This document shows, one piece after another, positions 33,949 to 42,455 of a stretch of 64,000 bases of DNA. Origin of the DNA: Burkholderia anthina (GTDB lineage: Bacteria; Pseudomonadota; Gammaproteobacteria; Burkholderiales; Burkholderiaceae). The stretch spans positions 62,001 through 126,000 of the forward strand of contig NZ_CABVLY010000020.1 of NCBI RefSeq assembly GCF_902498995.1, in the 5' to 3' direction. Positions within the stretch are counted from its first letter, which is position 1. The number at the start of each line of letters is the position of its first letter. The position numbers and the translations under genes were made by a program. The notes below the pieces were generated by a model. The model saw only the letters and a list, made by a program, of their open reading frames with translations. It did no database searches and was not told the origin of the DNA.

Positions 33949-35505
33949 TTACAGTCCGATCTCCTGCCAGAGCCGGTCGACGCGCGCCTTCACGGCGGCA
34001 TCCATCTCGATCGGGCGGCCCCATTCGCGGTTCGTCTCGCCGGGCCACTTGTTGGTCGCGTCGAGCCCCATCTTCGAGCCGAGGCCCGCGACGGGCGATG
34101 CGAAATCGAGATAGTCGATCGGCGTGCTGTCGACCATCACGGTGTCGCGCACCGGATCGACGCGCGTCGTGATCGCCCAGATCACTTCGTTCCAGTCACG
34201 GATATTCACGTCCTCGTCGACCACCACGATGAACTTCGTATACATGAATTGCCGCAGGAAGCTCCACACGCCGAACATCACGCGCTTCGCGTGGCCCGCG
34301 TAGCTCTTCTTCATCTGGACGATGGCCATCCGGTAGCTGCAGCCTTCCGGTGGCAGGTAGAAGTCGGTGATCTCCGCGAACTGCTTCTGCAGCAGCGGCA
34401 CGAACACCTCGTTGAGCGCGACGCCGAGCACGGCCGGCTCGTCGGGCGGCTTGCCCGTATAGGTCGAGTGATAGATCGCGTCGCGGCGCATCGTGATGCG
34501 CTCGACGGTGAACACGGGAAACCACTCCTGCTCGTTGTAATAGCCGGTGTGGTCGCCGTACGGGCCTTCGAGCGCGTGTTCGTACGCGGCGGACGCGTTG
34601 CCGGCCGGACGCGGCGGCGCGCCGGCCGGGGCAGGGGCGGGCGTGCCTTCCTGCGGATGGATGAAGCCTTCGAGCACGATCTCCGCGCGTGCGGGCACCT
34701 GCAGCGTGTCGACGCCGGGCGTCAGGCACTTCGCGAGCTCGGTGCGGCTGCCGCGCAGCAGGCCGGCGAACTGATATTCGGACAGCGAATCGGGCACGGG
34801 CGTCACGGCGCCCAGCGTCGTGGCGGGATCCGCGCCGAGCACGACGGCGACCGGATACGGCTTGCCCGGGTTCTTCAGCGCGAATTCGCGGAAGTCGAGC
34901 GCGCCGCCGCGATGCGCGAGCCAGCGCATGATCAGTTTGTTGCGGCCGATCAGTTGCTGGCGGTAGATGCCGAGGTTCTGGCGGGACTTGTTCGGTCCGC
35001 GCGTGACGGTGAGCCCCCACGTGACGAGCGGCCCCGCATCGCCCGGCCAGCAGGTCTGGATCGGCAGCTTGTTGAGGTCGACGTCGGCGCCTTCCCAGAC
35101 GATCTCCTGGCACGGCGGCGACGACACCGATTTCGGCGCCATGTCCCATACCGCCTTCGCGAGCGACAGCAGCTTGCCGGCGTCCTTCAGGCTCCTGGGC
35201 GGATCCGGCTCCTTCAGCGCGGACAGCAGCCGCCCGAGATCGCGCAGCGAGCCGAGCGCGGCATCGTCGCCCGCATCGACGCCCATCCCGAGCGCGACGC
35301 GGCGCGGCGTGCCGAACAGGTTGCCGAGCACCGGAAATGCGTTGCCGGGCGGCGCGTTGAACAGCAGCGCCGGGCCGCCGGCGCGCAGTACGCGGTCGCA
35401 CAGCTCGGTCATTTCGAGCACGGGCGACACGGGTTGCGTAACGCGCCGCAGTTCGCCGAGCGCCTCGAGGCGCTGGATGAAATCGCGTAAGTCTTTGTAT
35501 TTCAT
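33949..35505 (-). CDS. ubiD: 4-hydroxy-3-polyprenylbenzoate decarboxylase
   Basis: UbiD removes the carboxyl group of the polyprenylated 4-hydroxybenzoate in ubiquinone synthesis, using prenylated FMN made by UbiX (not in this window). The 518-residue protein begins MKYKDLRDFIQRLEALGELR. Conserved blocks are PALLFNAPPGNAFPVLGNLF, GIYRQQLIGRNKLIMRWLAH (prenyl-FMN/metal contact region), EIVLEGFI, EGPYGDHTGYYNEQEWFPVF and KFIVVVDEDVNIRDWNEVIW. Pro-rich residues PAPAPAGAPPRPAGN form a small insertion in the middle. The start is supported by similarity at the N-terminus. Confidence 0.96.
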   Translation of the reverse strand: MKYKDLRDFIQRLEALGELRRVTQPVSPVLEMTELCDRVLRAGGPALLFNAPPGNAFPVLGNLFGTPRRVALGMGVDAGDDAALGSLRDLGRLLSALKEPDPPRSLKDAGKLLSLAKAVWDMAPKSVSSPPCQEIVWEGADVDLNKLPIQTCWPGDAGPLVTWGLTVTRGPNKSRQNLGIYRQQLIGRNKLIMRWLAHRGGALDFREFALKNPGKPYPVAVVLGADPATTLGAVTPVPDSLSEYQFAGLLRGSRTELAKCLTPGVDTLQVPARAEIVLEGFIHPQEGTPAPAPAGAPPRPAGNASAAYEHALEGPYGDHTGYYNEQEWFPVFTVERITMRRDAIYHSTYTGKPPDEPAVLGVALNEVFVPLLQKQFAEITDFYLPPEGCSYRMAIVQMKKSYAGHAKRVMFGVWSFLRQFMYTKFIVVVDEDVNIRDWNEVIWAITTRVDPVRDTVMVDSTPIDYLDFASPVAGLGSKMGLDATNKWPGETNREWGRPIEMDAAVKARVDRLWQEIGL

Positions 35506-35720
35506 GAAGAAGGTCCGGACCACCCGCATGACGGGCAGCAATGGGCGGGCGCAGCGGCCGGCTGCGGCCCCGAATCGACCGACGATTTTACCCGGGGCGC
35601 CGCGCACACGCCCGATAGAGAAAAAAGTTGGCCGCGCGCAAAGCCGCTACGGCAGGGGGACTGACGTTCTGAAGGGTGATTTGAAATTACTTTTTGTTAT
35701 AATTTCGATGTTTTATAGTG

Positions 35721-35748
35721 TTGACGATCTATAAAACCCTGCTAGAAT
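35721..35748 (+). promoter_or_regulatory. Sigma-70 promoter of the candidate small RNA
   Basis: TTGACG (35721-35726) and TAGAAT (35743-35748) with a 16-base spacer, in the most AT-rich stretch of this part of the window. Confidence 0.75.
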
Positions 35749-35754
35749 CCGCTC

Positions 35755-35894
35755 ACATTGGTTGCAGGGTAAAAGGCTTCGAGCCGCCAATCACCGATCT
35801 TTGACGCAGCGCGTCACCGTCCGCCGAAACCTGCACGGCGTATCGACGGCCTTGAGTTGTAGTCCTAGCCAGCGCCACCAGACGCTGGTTTTTT
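35755..35894 (+). ncRNA. Candidate structured small RNA, about 140 nt
   Basis: The region between the promoter and a terminator contains no credible reading frame but several exact helices. TGCAGG (35763-35768) can pair with CCTGCA (35830-35835), closing a domain with hairpins GGCT-TCG-AGCC (35775-35785) and TGACGC-AGC-GCGTCA (35802-35816). A terminator hairpin follows. I do not recognise a known RNA family. An alternative is a long leader of the lytic transglycosylase gene with an attenuator. The 5' end is placed by promoter spacing only. Confidence 0.6.
35869..35894 (+). terminator. Terminator of the candidate small RNA
   Basis: CCAGCG and CGCTGG pair around an 8-base loop, followed by six T. 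Confidence 0.8.
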
Positions 35895-36101
35895 GCGTGA
35901 GTGCCATCGCGTATGCCCGCCTCGCCCATTGTGCGAAGGTGCCGGCCCTCTTACACCCTGGCCTCGAACGGTCTTACACCGTTTCTCCGATGCCTGCGCG
36001 TCCCAACCAAGGCGCGCGGCGTCGTGATTCCGCGGCGCGTATTCTGTCTCGCCATCGAGCTGAGCGAGCCGCACGAGTCATGTTCATGGGAGATGATCTG
36101 A

Positions 36102-37229
36102 ATGAACGCTTGGTTATCGTGGCGTCCCAGTGAGCAGCATGCGCAGTTCGTGCGCGGTGTGCTGCGTCGCGGGACGCGTGTCAGTCACCATCTATTCAGC
36201 GTCGTCGGCTGTTGCGCTGTCGCGGTTGCGCTTGCCCTGTGGCTGCTGCCGACCGTGCGCGGTTCGCTCGCGGCGAAGCTGATGCCGGTCGTGTCCGCGG
36301 CCGTGCAGGCCGGTCCGGCCCGTCTGCTGACCGGCCATCCGCTGCCGAACTTCGCACCCGCCGGCGCGCAGCCGCAGCAGGACGATCCGCCCGAAACGGA
36401 TGCGCTCGCAGTCGGCCTCGACGTCGCACCGGAACCCGCCGCGCAGAACGATGCGTCCGATCCGGCCCGCAACGGCCCGTCGCCCGTCGCACTCGCGAAG
36501 CTGATTCCGGCCCAGCGGGTGCCGGTCGATGCGCGCGACGATCGCGCGCTCGCGTCGAACCGCCAACAGGCGCTCGTCGCGACCTACCTGTCGCGCCGGT
36601 ATCGCGTTGCTCAGGAGCCGCTCGGCCAGCTCGTCAAGGCCGCGTTCCAGACCGGTCACGACGTCGGCCTCGATCCGCTGCTGCTGCTGTCCGTGATGGC
36701 GATCGAATCGGGTTTCAACCCGTACGCGGAAAGCGGCGTCGGCGCACAAGGCCTGATGCAGGTGATGTCGAAGGTCCATTCCGACAAGTTCGAATATTTC
36801 GGCGGTACCGATACCGCCCTGCAGCCGCTCGCGAATCTGCAGGTCGGCGCGCTCGTGCTGAAGGACTGCATCGCACGCGGCGGCTCGCTGGCGACCGGCC
36901 TGCGTCTGTACAACGGTTCGACGAACCCGGACGACACCGCATACGGCTCGAAGGTCATGGCCGAACGCGGTCGCTTGCGCGACGTTGCCCACGGCCGCAG
37001 CGTGCCGATCAATGCGCCGCAAACGCCGGCTCAGCCGTCGAAGCCGATCGTGACCGCGGCCGTGACGGTAGCGGCAGGCGGCGCGAAGCGCGTGCATGCG
37101 ACGCTCGACGCCGCACAGCCGCTCGCCGCGAAGGGCACCGCTGCCTCGAAGGGCGCGCCGCAGCAGGACGACGCGAGCGTCGACACCGTGAAGCAGGCGC
37201 ACGACGACCATTCGGAGCTGGGCGCGTAA
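36102..37229 (+). CDS. Membrane-anchored lytic transglycosylase (SLT domain)
   Basis: A 375-residue enzyme predicted to cut peptidoglycan between MurNAc and GlcNAc with formation of 1,6-anhydroMurNAc. A single membrane segment spans about residues 31-50 (HLFSVVGCCAVAVALALWLL), placing the rest in the periplasm. A Pro/Ala-rich spacer runs to residue 150. The SLT domain (about 165-300) has VMAIESGFNPYAESGVGAQG with catalytic Glu202, then LMQVM and GLRLYNGST. A low-complexity tail ends the protein. A strong terminator lies 32 bases after the stop. Confidence 0.92.
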   Translation: MNAWLSWRPSEQHAQFVRGVLRRGTRVSHHLFSVVGCCAVAVALALWLLPTVRGSLAAKLMPVVSAAVQAGPARLLTGHPLPNFAPAGAQPQQDDPPETDALAVGLDVAPEPAAQNDASDPARNGPSPVALAKLIPAQRVPVDARDDRALASNRQQALVATYLSRRYRVAQEPLGQLVKAAFQTGHDVGLDPLLLLSVMAIESGFNPYAESGVGAQGLMQVMSKVHSDKFEYFGGTDTALQPLANLQVGALVLKDCIARGGSLATGLRLYNGSTNPDDTAYGSKVMAERGRLRDVAHGRSVPINAPQTPAQPSKPIVTAAVTVAAGGAKRVHATLDAAQPLAAKGTAASKGAPQQDDASVDTVKQAHDDHSELGA

Positions 37230-37261
37230 CGCCAGGCAGCTCCGGCTGGACGATTCAAGGA

Positions 37262-37297
37262 AAAAGGCACCCGATTCGGGGTGCCTTTTCTTTTTTG
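37262..37297 (+). terminator. Terminator of the lytic transglycosylase gene
   Basis: AAAAGGCACCC and GGGTGCCTTTT form a perfect 11-bp stem with a 5-6-base loop, and a further T-run follows. Confidence 0.92.
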
Positions 37298-37346
37298 CGC
37301 GTGCCGCAGGAGGGCGTGCCGGCCGAGACGGGCCCCGGGCCCTGCG

Positions 37347-38543
37347 TCAGCGCTGACCGAACAGCGTCGCGAGCCGCTCGACGGCCTCTTCGAGGCGCGA
37401 GTATGCGGTCGCATAGGACAGCCGGATATAGTCGCGCGGCGCATGCACACCGAAATCCATGCCAGGCACCAGCACGACGCCCGCGTCGTGCAGCATCGCC
37501 TGCGTGAGCGCCGCGCTGTCGCCGGCCGCCGGGTGGGCGACGCCGCCGCAGTTCGCATATACGTAGAACGCACCGTCCGGCATCACGGGTACCGTGAAGC
37601 CGAGCCGCTCCAGCGCCGGTGCGATGAAGTCGCGGCGACGCTTGAATTCGAGCCGGCGCGCCTCGTAGATATCGAGCGTCGACGGCTCGAAGCAGGCGAG
37701 CGCCGCGTGCTGTGCGAGTGCGGAAGGGCAGATGAACAGGTTCTGCGACAGCTTTTCGAAGGTGCCGACGAGCGCCGGCGGCACGACCAGCCAGCCGAGC
37801 CGCCAGCCGGTCATGCTGAAGTATTTCGAGAAGCTGTTCACGGTGAGGACGTCGTCGCCGTACGACAGTGCCGACACGGGCGCCGCGTCGTAGCTGAGCC
37901 CCTGATAGATCTCGTCGACGATCGTGAAGCCGCCGCGTGCGCGCACGGCTTCGACGATCCGCTTCAGCTCGTCCGGTTCGAGCGACGTGCCGGTCGGGTT
38001 CGACGGCGACGCGAGCAGCACGCCGCGCGTGCGGCTGCCCCAGCGCGTGCGGACGTCGTCCGCGGTGAGCTGGAAGCGCGCTTCCGGGCCGCTCGGCACG
38101 AGCACCGGACGGCCTTCGGCTGCCGCGACGAAGTGCCGGTTGCACGGATACGACGGATCGGGCATCAGCACCTCGTCGTCGCGGCCGACGAGCGCGAGGC
38201 ATGCGAGCAGCAGCGCGGCCGACGCGCCGGCCGTCACGACGATCCGTTCGGGGCTGATCTTGAGGCCGTAGGCGCGCGCATAGTGCGCGGCGATCGCTTC
38301 GCGCAGCGGCGCGATGCCGAGCGCGCTCGTGTACTGCGTGACGCCGCGGCGCAGCGCGGCCGCGGCCGCCTCGACGACGGGTTCCGGCGCGGTGAAGTCC
38401 GGCTCGCCGATACCCATGTGGATAACATCGCGCCCGGAGGACTCGAGCTGCTGTGCCTCCTTCATCAGTTCCATCACGTAGAAGGGCTGGATCGCGTCGA
38501 CGCGTGCGGCGAGCGTGATGAGCGAATCGGCGGTGGTATTCAT
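37347..38543 (-). CDS. PLP-dependent class I/II aminotransferase
   Basis: A 398-residue fold-type I aminotransferase. IHMGIGEPDFTAPEPVVEAA, YTSALGIAPLREAIAAHY, VLLASPSNPTGTSLEPDELK (the NPTG motif) and VNSFSKYFSMTGWRLGWLVV, with the PLP Lys in SFSKYF, are visible. The set resembles aspartate/alanine-type aminotransferases of the class I/II superfamily, and the substrate is not clear from the sequence. A terminator separates it from nusB upstream, so it is probably its own transcription unit. Confidence 0.9.
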   Translation of the reverse strand: MNTTADSLITLAARVDAIQPFYVMELMKEAQQLESSGRDVIHMGIGEPDFTAPEPVVEAAAAALRRGVTQYTSALGIAPLREAIAAHYARAYGLKISPERIVVTAGASAALLLACLALVGRDDEVLMPDPSYPCNRHFVAAAEGRPVLVPSGPEARFQLTADDVRTRWGSRTRGVLLASPSNPTGTSLEPDELKRIVEAVRARGGFTIVDEIYQGLSYDAAPVSALSYGDDVLTVNSFSKYFSMTGWRLGWLVVPPALVGTFEKLSQNLFICPSALAQHAALACFEPSTLDIYEARRLEFKRRRDFIAPALERLGFTVPVMPDGAFYVYANCGGVAHPAAGDSAALTQAMLHDAGVVLVPGMDFGVHAPRDYIRLSYATAYSRLEEAVERLATLFGQR

Positions 38544-38576
38544 GGGGCGGGCGGAGCGGGGAGCGGAGGGAGAACG

Positions 38577-38600
38577 AAAAACGGGCGCTTGCGCGCCCGT
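38577..38600 (-). terminator. Terminator after nusB
   Basis: On the - strand ACGGGCGC and GCGCCCGT pair around a 4-base loop, followed by TTTT. It ends the ribBX-ribH-nusB transcript. Confidence 0.8.
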
Positions 38601-38612
38601 CCAACTACGGAA

Positions 38613-39050
38613 TCAGCCGTTGCGGCGTGCCTGCGTTTCAGCAGGGCGCAGCTTCGCGGCGAGCTTGTCGAGCACGCCGTTGACGTACTTGTAGCCGTCG
38701 GAGCCGCCGAACGTCTTCGCGAGTTCGACTGCTTCGTTGATGATCACGCGGTACGGCGTTTCGACATGGTGCGTGAGTTCGAACGTCGCGATCAGCAGCA
38801 CGGCGCGTTCGACCGGCGACAACTGGTCGACCGGACGGTCGAGCGACGGCGTGAGGGCTTCGACGAGCGTTGCATGCTCGCGAATCACGCCGTGCAGGAT
38901 CGCGTCGAGCAGCTCCTTGTCGGCCTTGTCGTAACCGAGCGCGCCGCGCAGTTGCGCGTCGATCTCGCCGGAGGACGCGTTCGACAGCAGCCACTGATAC
39001 AGGCCCTGCGTCGCCAGCTCGCGCGATTGTCGGCGGGCGCTCTTCTTCAT
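38613..39050 (-). CDS. nusB: Transcription antitermination factor NusB
   Basis: NusB binds boxA RNA with S10 (NusE) and stimulates antitermination on rRNA operons. The 145-residue protein starts MKKSARRQSRELATQGLYQW. The LSPVERAVLLIATFEL, PYRVIINEAVELAKTFGGSD and YVNGVLDKLA blocks are the family signature. The start overlaps the stop of ribH as ATGA, so the two are coupled. The gene order ribH-nusB is widely conserved in bacteria. Confidence 0.96.
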   Translation of the reverse strand: MKKSARRQSRELATQGLYQWLLSNASSGEIDAQLRGALGYDKADKELLDAILHGVIREHATLVEALTPSLDRPVDQLSPVERAVLLIATFELTHHVETPYRVIINEAVELAKTFGGSDGYKYVNGVLDKLAAKLRPAETQARRNG

Positions 39051-39568
39051 GCGCGCTCCTCTTCGTCGTCTTCGTCTTCTTCTTCGTCCTCATCCTCGTC
39101 GTCGCCGAGCTGGTCGAGGGCCATCGTCAGGTTGGCCATCTCGACGGCGACGCGTGCGGCGTCACGACCCTTTTCGGTCATGCGCGCGACGGCCTGCTCG
39201 TCGTTTTCGGTTGTCAGGACCGCGTTTGCGATCGGCAGGTTGAAGTCGAGGCCGATGCGGGTGATGCCCGCGCCGCTTTCGTTCGACACGAGTTCGAAGT
39301 GGTACGTCTCGCCGCGGATCACCGCGCCGAGCGCGATCAGTGCGTCGAACTGGCCGCTTTCGGCGAGCTTTTGCAGCGCGAGCGGGATTTCCAGCGCGCC
39401 GGGCACCGACACGAGCAGCACGTCTTCACCGGAGACGCCGAGGCGTTCGAGTTCTTCGACGCATGCATCGGCGAGGCCGTTGCAGACGGGTTCGTTGAAG
39501 CGGGATTGCACGATGCCGATACGCAGGCCGTCGCCTTCGAGATTCGGTTGGTATTGTCCGATTTCCAT
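39047..39568 (-). CDS. ribH: 6,7-dimethyl-8-ribityllumazine synthase
   Basis: RibH joins 5-amino-6-ribitylaminouracil with 3,4-dihydroxy-2-butanone 4-phosphate to make the riboflavin precursor. The 173-residue protein has IGIVQSRFNEPVCNGLADAC, VSVPGALEIPLALQKLAESG, ALGAVIRGETYHFELV (active-site His) and PIANAVLTTENDEQAVAR. The C-terminus is an acidic tail of about 20 residues after LDQLGDD, made of Asp/Glu repeats and absent from E. coli RibH. It lies between ribBX and nusB in one operon. Confidence 0.95.
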   Translation of the reverse strand: MEIGQYQPNLEGDGLRIGIVQSRFNEPVCNGLADACVEELERLGVSGEDVLLVSVPGALEIPLALQKLAESGQFDALIALGAVIRGETYHFELVSNESGAGITRIGLDFNLPIANAVLTTENDEQAVARMTEKGRDAARVAVEMANLTMALDQLGDDEDEDEEEDEDDEEERA

Positions 39569-39621
39569 GATCTGGTCCGTGGTGTGGATGAACGGTTATA
39601 GGGCGAAAGCGCCGTGGCGGG

Positions 39622-40764
39622 TTACGCGTTGGACGCCGGGCAGGACTTGGCTTCGCCGCCGGGCATCGGAATGAAGCCCGTGACTTCGAGGCCGTAGCCG
39701 GACATGCTGCCCAGCTTGCGCGGATTCGACAGCACCTGCATCTTGCCGACGCCGACATCGCGCAGGATCTGCGCGCCGATGCCGAACGTCTTGAAATCCA
39801 CCGGCCGGCGCTTGAGCGCGGCGGCCTTCTCTTCCTCGTCGAACGCCTTGAAGACGTCGATCAGGTGTTCCTTCGTGTCGCCGCAGTTGAGCAGCACGAT
39901 CACGCCGAGGTCGCGCTGCGCGATGTCGCGCATCGCGGCGTCGAGCGTCCACGAGTGGGTCGAGATGCTCGTCTCGAGCAGATCGAGCACCGACAGCGGC
40001 TCGTGCACGCGCACCGGCGTGTCGACGTCCGGCGACGGCGTGCCGCGCACCAGCGCGATGTGCGGCGAGCCGCTCGGCTGGTCGCGGTACAGCACCGCGC
40101 GGAACTCGCCGTGCGCGGTCTGCATCGTGCGCTCGGCGATCCGCTCGATGATCGATTCGGTGCGGCTGCGGTACTGGATCAGGTCGGCGATCGTGCCGAT
40201 CTTCAGATCGTGCTCCTTCGCGAACTCGAGCAGGTCGGGCAGGCGCGCCATCGTGCCGTCGTCCTTGATGACCTCGCAGATCACCGCGGCCGGCGTGAGG
40301 CCGGCGAGCGCGGTGAAGTCGCAGCCGGCCTCGGTGTGGCCGGCGCGCACGAGCACGCCGCCCGGCTGCGCCATGATCGGGAACACGTGGCCCGGCTGCA
40401 CGATGTGCTCGGGGCGCACGTCGTGCGCGACCGCCGTGGCGATCGTGTGCGCGCGGTCGGCGGCCGAGATGCCGGTCGTCACGCCTTCGGCCGCTTCGAT
40501 GCTGACCGTGAAGGCGGTGCCGTACTGGGTGCCGTTGCGATAGGTCATCAGCGGCAGGTGCAGCTGCTTGCAGCGTTCCTGCGTCAACGTCAGACAAATC
40601 AGGCCGCGGCCGTACTTGGCCATGAAGTTGATCGCTTCCGGCGTGACGAATTCGGCGGCGATCACGAGATCGCCTTCGTTTTCGCGGTCTTCTTCGTCGA
40701 CCAGGATCACCATCCGGCCGGCTTTCAACTCCGCGATGATGTCGAGCGTGGAGGCGAGCGTCAT
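39622..40764 (-). CDS. ribB: DHBP synthase with degenerate GTP cyclohydrolase II domain (RibBX)
   Basis: The N-terminal domain (residues 1-205) makes 3,4-dihydroxy-2-butanone 4-phosphate from ribulose 5-phosphate: VDEEDRENEGDLVIAAEFVT, YGRGLICLTL, GISAADRAHTIATAVAH and RAGHTEAGCDFTALAG are standard RibB blocks. The C-terminal part has the GTP cyclohydrolase II fold (VIVLLNCGDTKEHL; FKTFGIGAQILRDVGVGKMQ) but the zinc-site Cys cluster is absent: the corresponding segment reads VLDLLETSISTHSWTLDAAM. Domain 2 is thus probably inactive, as in the RibBX proteins known from proteobacteria. It precedes ribH. Confidence 0.92.
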   Translation of the reverse strand: MTLASTLDIIAELKAGRMVILVDEEDRENEGDLVIAAEFVTPEAINFMAKYGRGLICLTLTQERCKQLHLPLMTYRNGTQYGTAFTVSIEAAEGVTTGISAADRAHTIATAVAHDVRPEHIVQPGHVFPIMAQPGGVLVRAGHTEAGCDFTALAGLTPAAVICEVIKDDGTMARLPDLLEFAKEHDLKIGTIADLIQYRSRTESIIERIAERTMQTAHGEFRAVLYRDQPSGSPHIALVRGTPSPDVDTPVRVHEPLSVLDLLETSISTHSWTLDAAMRDIAQRDLGVIVLLNCGDTKEHLIDVFKAFDEEEKAAALKRRPVDFKTFGIGAQILRDVGVGKMQVLSNPRKLGSMSGYGLEVTGFIPMPGGEAKSCPASNA

Positions 40765-40954
40765 AAGGGGGCGAGAAAGAGGAAAGTGCGTATTTTACGC
40801 CAGCCGGACCGCGTTTCGGCTGGCACCGGCTGTGCGCGGCCGGCGAGCGCGCCGCAAAGCGATGCAACCGGCTTCCGGCACGGGGCCGTTCATGCTGCCG
40901 CGGCCCGCCCGCGCAAGCGGGCGGCCGCGAGCCGGGCCGGGCCCCGGCGGTGCG

Positions 40955-41473
40955 TCACGCGTGCTCGTTGCGGCCGCCGAGATAGTCCAGCTTGCCGAGT
41001 TCGACGCCGCTGTGGCGCAGGATGTCGTACGCGGTCGTCACGTGGAAGAAGAAGTTGGGCAGCACGAAGTTCAGCAGGTACGACTGGCCGGTGAATTCGA
41101 TCGGGCCGACGCGCATCTTGAGCACGATCTGGCGCGTTTCGCTGCCGTCGATCTGCGCGGCGTCGAACCCTTTCAGATAGTCGATCGTTTTCTGGATGCG
41201 CGCGTGCAGCTCGTCGAAGCTCTGCTCGACGTCCGGGTAGCTCGGGATATCGGTGCCGGCGAGCCGCGCGGCGCAGCCCTTGGCCGTGTCGGTCGCGATG
41301 TAGACCTGGCGGACGAGCGGCAGCATGTCCGGATAGAGGCGTGCGCCGATGAACACCGACGGGTCGATCTGCTTCTCGGCCGCATGCGCCTGCGCCTTGC
41401 CGAGGATGTGCTGCAGGTTGGTGAGGCCGCGGATCAGGACGGGCAGCGAAGCCTGGTACATCGAGATGGACAT
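40955..41473 (-). CDS. DUF1993 protein
   Basis: A 172-residue cytoplasmic helical protein. SMYQASLPVLIRGLTNLQHI, then ARLYPDMLPLVRQVYIATDT and NFFFHVTTAYDILRHSGVEL (His near the C-terminus), match the DUF1993 family, related to the DinB-like four-helix fold. No function has been shown. AGGAG stands ahead of the ATG at 41473. It separates ribBX from ribE and is on the same strand. Confidence 0.88.
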   Translation of the reverse strand: MSISMYQASLPVLIRGLTNLQHILGKAQAHAAEKQIDPSVFIGARLYPDMLPLVRQVYIATDTAKGCAARLAGTDIPSYPDVEQSFDELHARIQKTIDYLKGFDAAQIDGSETRQIVLKMRVGPIEFTGQSYLLNFVLPNFFFHVTTAYDILRHSGVELGKLDYLGGRNEHA

Positions 41474-41811
41474 GGGGACGACTCCTTGAGGAAGAGGGGC
41501 AGCCGGTGCGCGGCGCGCCGTGTGTCGCGGCGCCGAAACCGCTGCCGTTGCATCTTAGCGCGACGCGATGACCCGTGCGCGTCGTTGGCCGTTCGGCCAG
41601 GTGTCGGGACGGACCGGGGCACGGGCGTCGAGCGATCGGCCCGTCGCGAGGCAGGGAAGCGCGGGCGGAATCAGGGTAGCCGGGCGAGCCGGACGCAGAC
41701 GGCCGGCGAATGGTCCGGCACGGCCGGAACGAGGCGGCTTCCGCTCGTCCTCCGGGCAACGTCGGGCCGAACCGCCCGCCGCCGTTCTGTTTGCCGGCGG
41801 GAACCGGTCAG
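41474..41811. other. Intergenic region DUF1993 gene to ribE
   Basis: About 340 bases. It would hold the promoter of the DUF1993 gene and the end of the ribD-ribE transcript. I see no RFN-type riboswitch pattern and no gene. Confidence 0.5.
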
Positions 41812-42441
41812 TCAGTCCTGGTGCACGCCCTGCGACGCCGACATTATCCGCTCGACATACCGCGCAATCATGTCGACTTCGAGATTGACCTTGTCGCCGG
41901 CCTTCACGTGCCGCAGCGTCGTGACTTCGACCGTATGCGGAATCAGGTTGATCGAGAATTCGCAGCCGTCCGCGCGATCGTCGACCGTGTTGACGGTCAG
42001 GCTCACGCCGTTGACCGTGATCGAACCCTTGTACGCGAGATAGCGGCCAAGCTCGCGCGGCGCGACGATCCGCAGTTCGTGCGATTCGCCGACCGGCGCG
42101 AAGCGCGTCACGGTGCCGAGGCCGTCGACGTGGCCCGACACGATGTGGCCGCCGAGCCGGTCGTGCGCGCGCAGCGCCTTCTCGAGGTTCACGTCGCCCG
42201 GCTGCGCGAGGCCGACCGTGCGGTTCAGGCTTTCGCGCGACACGTCGACGTCGAAGCCGGCTTCGGTCTTTTCGATCACCGTCATGCACGCGCCCTGGAT
42301 CGCGATGCTGTCGCCGAGCGCGACATCGGCGAGGTCGAGGCCGCCTGCCTGCACGGTCAGGCGCACGCCCGCGTCGGCCGATGCGCCCAGCGGGCTGATC
42401 GATTCGATGCGGCCGACGGCCGCGACAATTCCCGTAAACAT
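41812..42441 (-). CDS. ribE: Riboflavin synthase
   Basis: This enzyme dismutates two 6,7-dimethyl-8-ribityllumazine molecules to riboflavin. The 209-residue protein has two lumazine-binding repeats. The start is MFTGIVAAVGRIESIS; GDSIAIQGACMTVIE and SRESLNRTVGLAQPGDVNLE lie in repeat 1, and GGHIVSGHVDGLGTVTRF and GSITVNGVSLTVNTV in repeat 2. The trimerising C-terminal helix (DMIARYVERIMSA) is present. ribD is 14 bp upstream, so the two form an operon. Confidence 0.95.
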   Translation of the reverse strand: MFTGIVAAVGRIESISPLGASADAGVRLTVQAGGLDLADVALGDSIAIQGACMTVIEKTEAGFDVDVSRESLNRTVGLAQPGDVNLEKALRAHDRLGGHIVSGHVDGLGTVTRFAPVGESHELRIVAPRELGRYLAYKGSITVNGVSLTVNTVDDRADGCEFSINLIPHTVEVTTLRHVKAGDKVNLEVDMIARYVERIMSASQGVHQD

Positions 42442-42455
42442 CGTGGCGATCCCGT

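Larger units (their letters stand above)
35506..36101. other. Intergenic region ubiD to lytic transglycosylase
   Basis: About 600 bases between divergent genes. Beside the candidate small RNA it has an AT-rich block 35675-35755. 35895-36101 shows no gene and would be the immediate leader of the transglycosylase gene, with GGGAGA close to its ATG. Confidence 0.6.

Noticed and set aside
40765..40954. FMN (RFN) riboswitch ahead of ribBX
   Set aside because: No RFN-type conserved blocks are visible; only a GCCAGCCG/CGGCTGGC hairpin near 40799-40824, which may be a terminator of the upstream gene.
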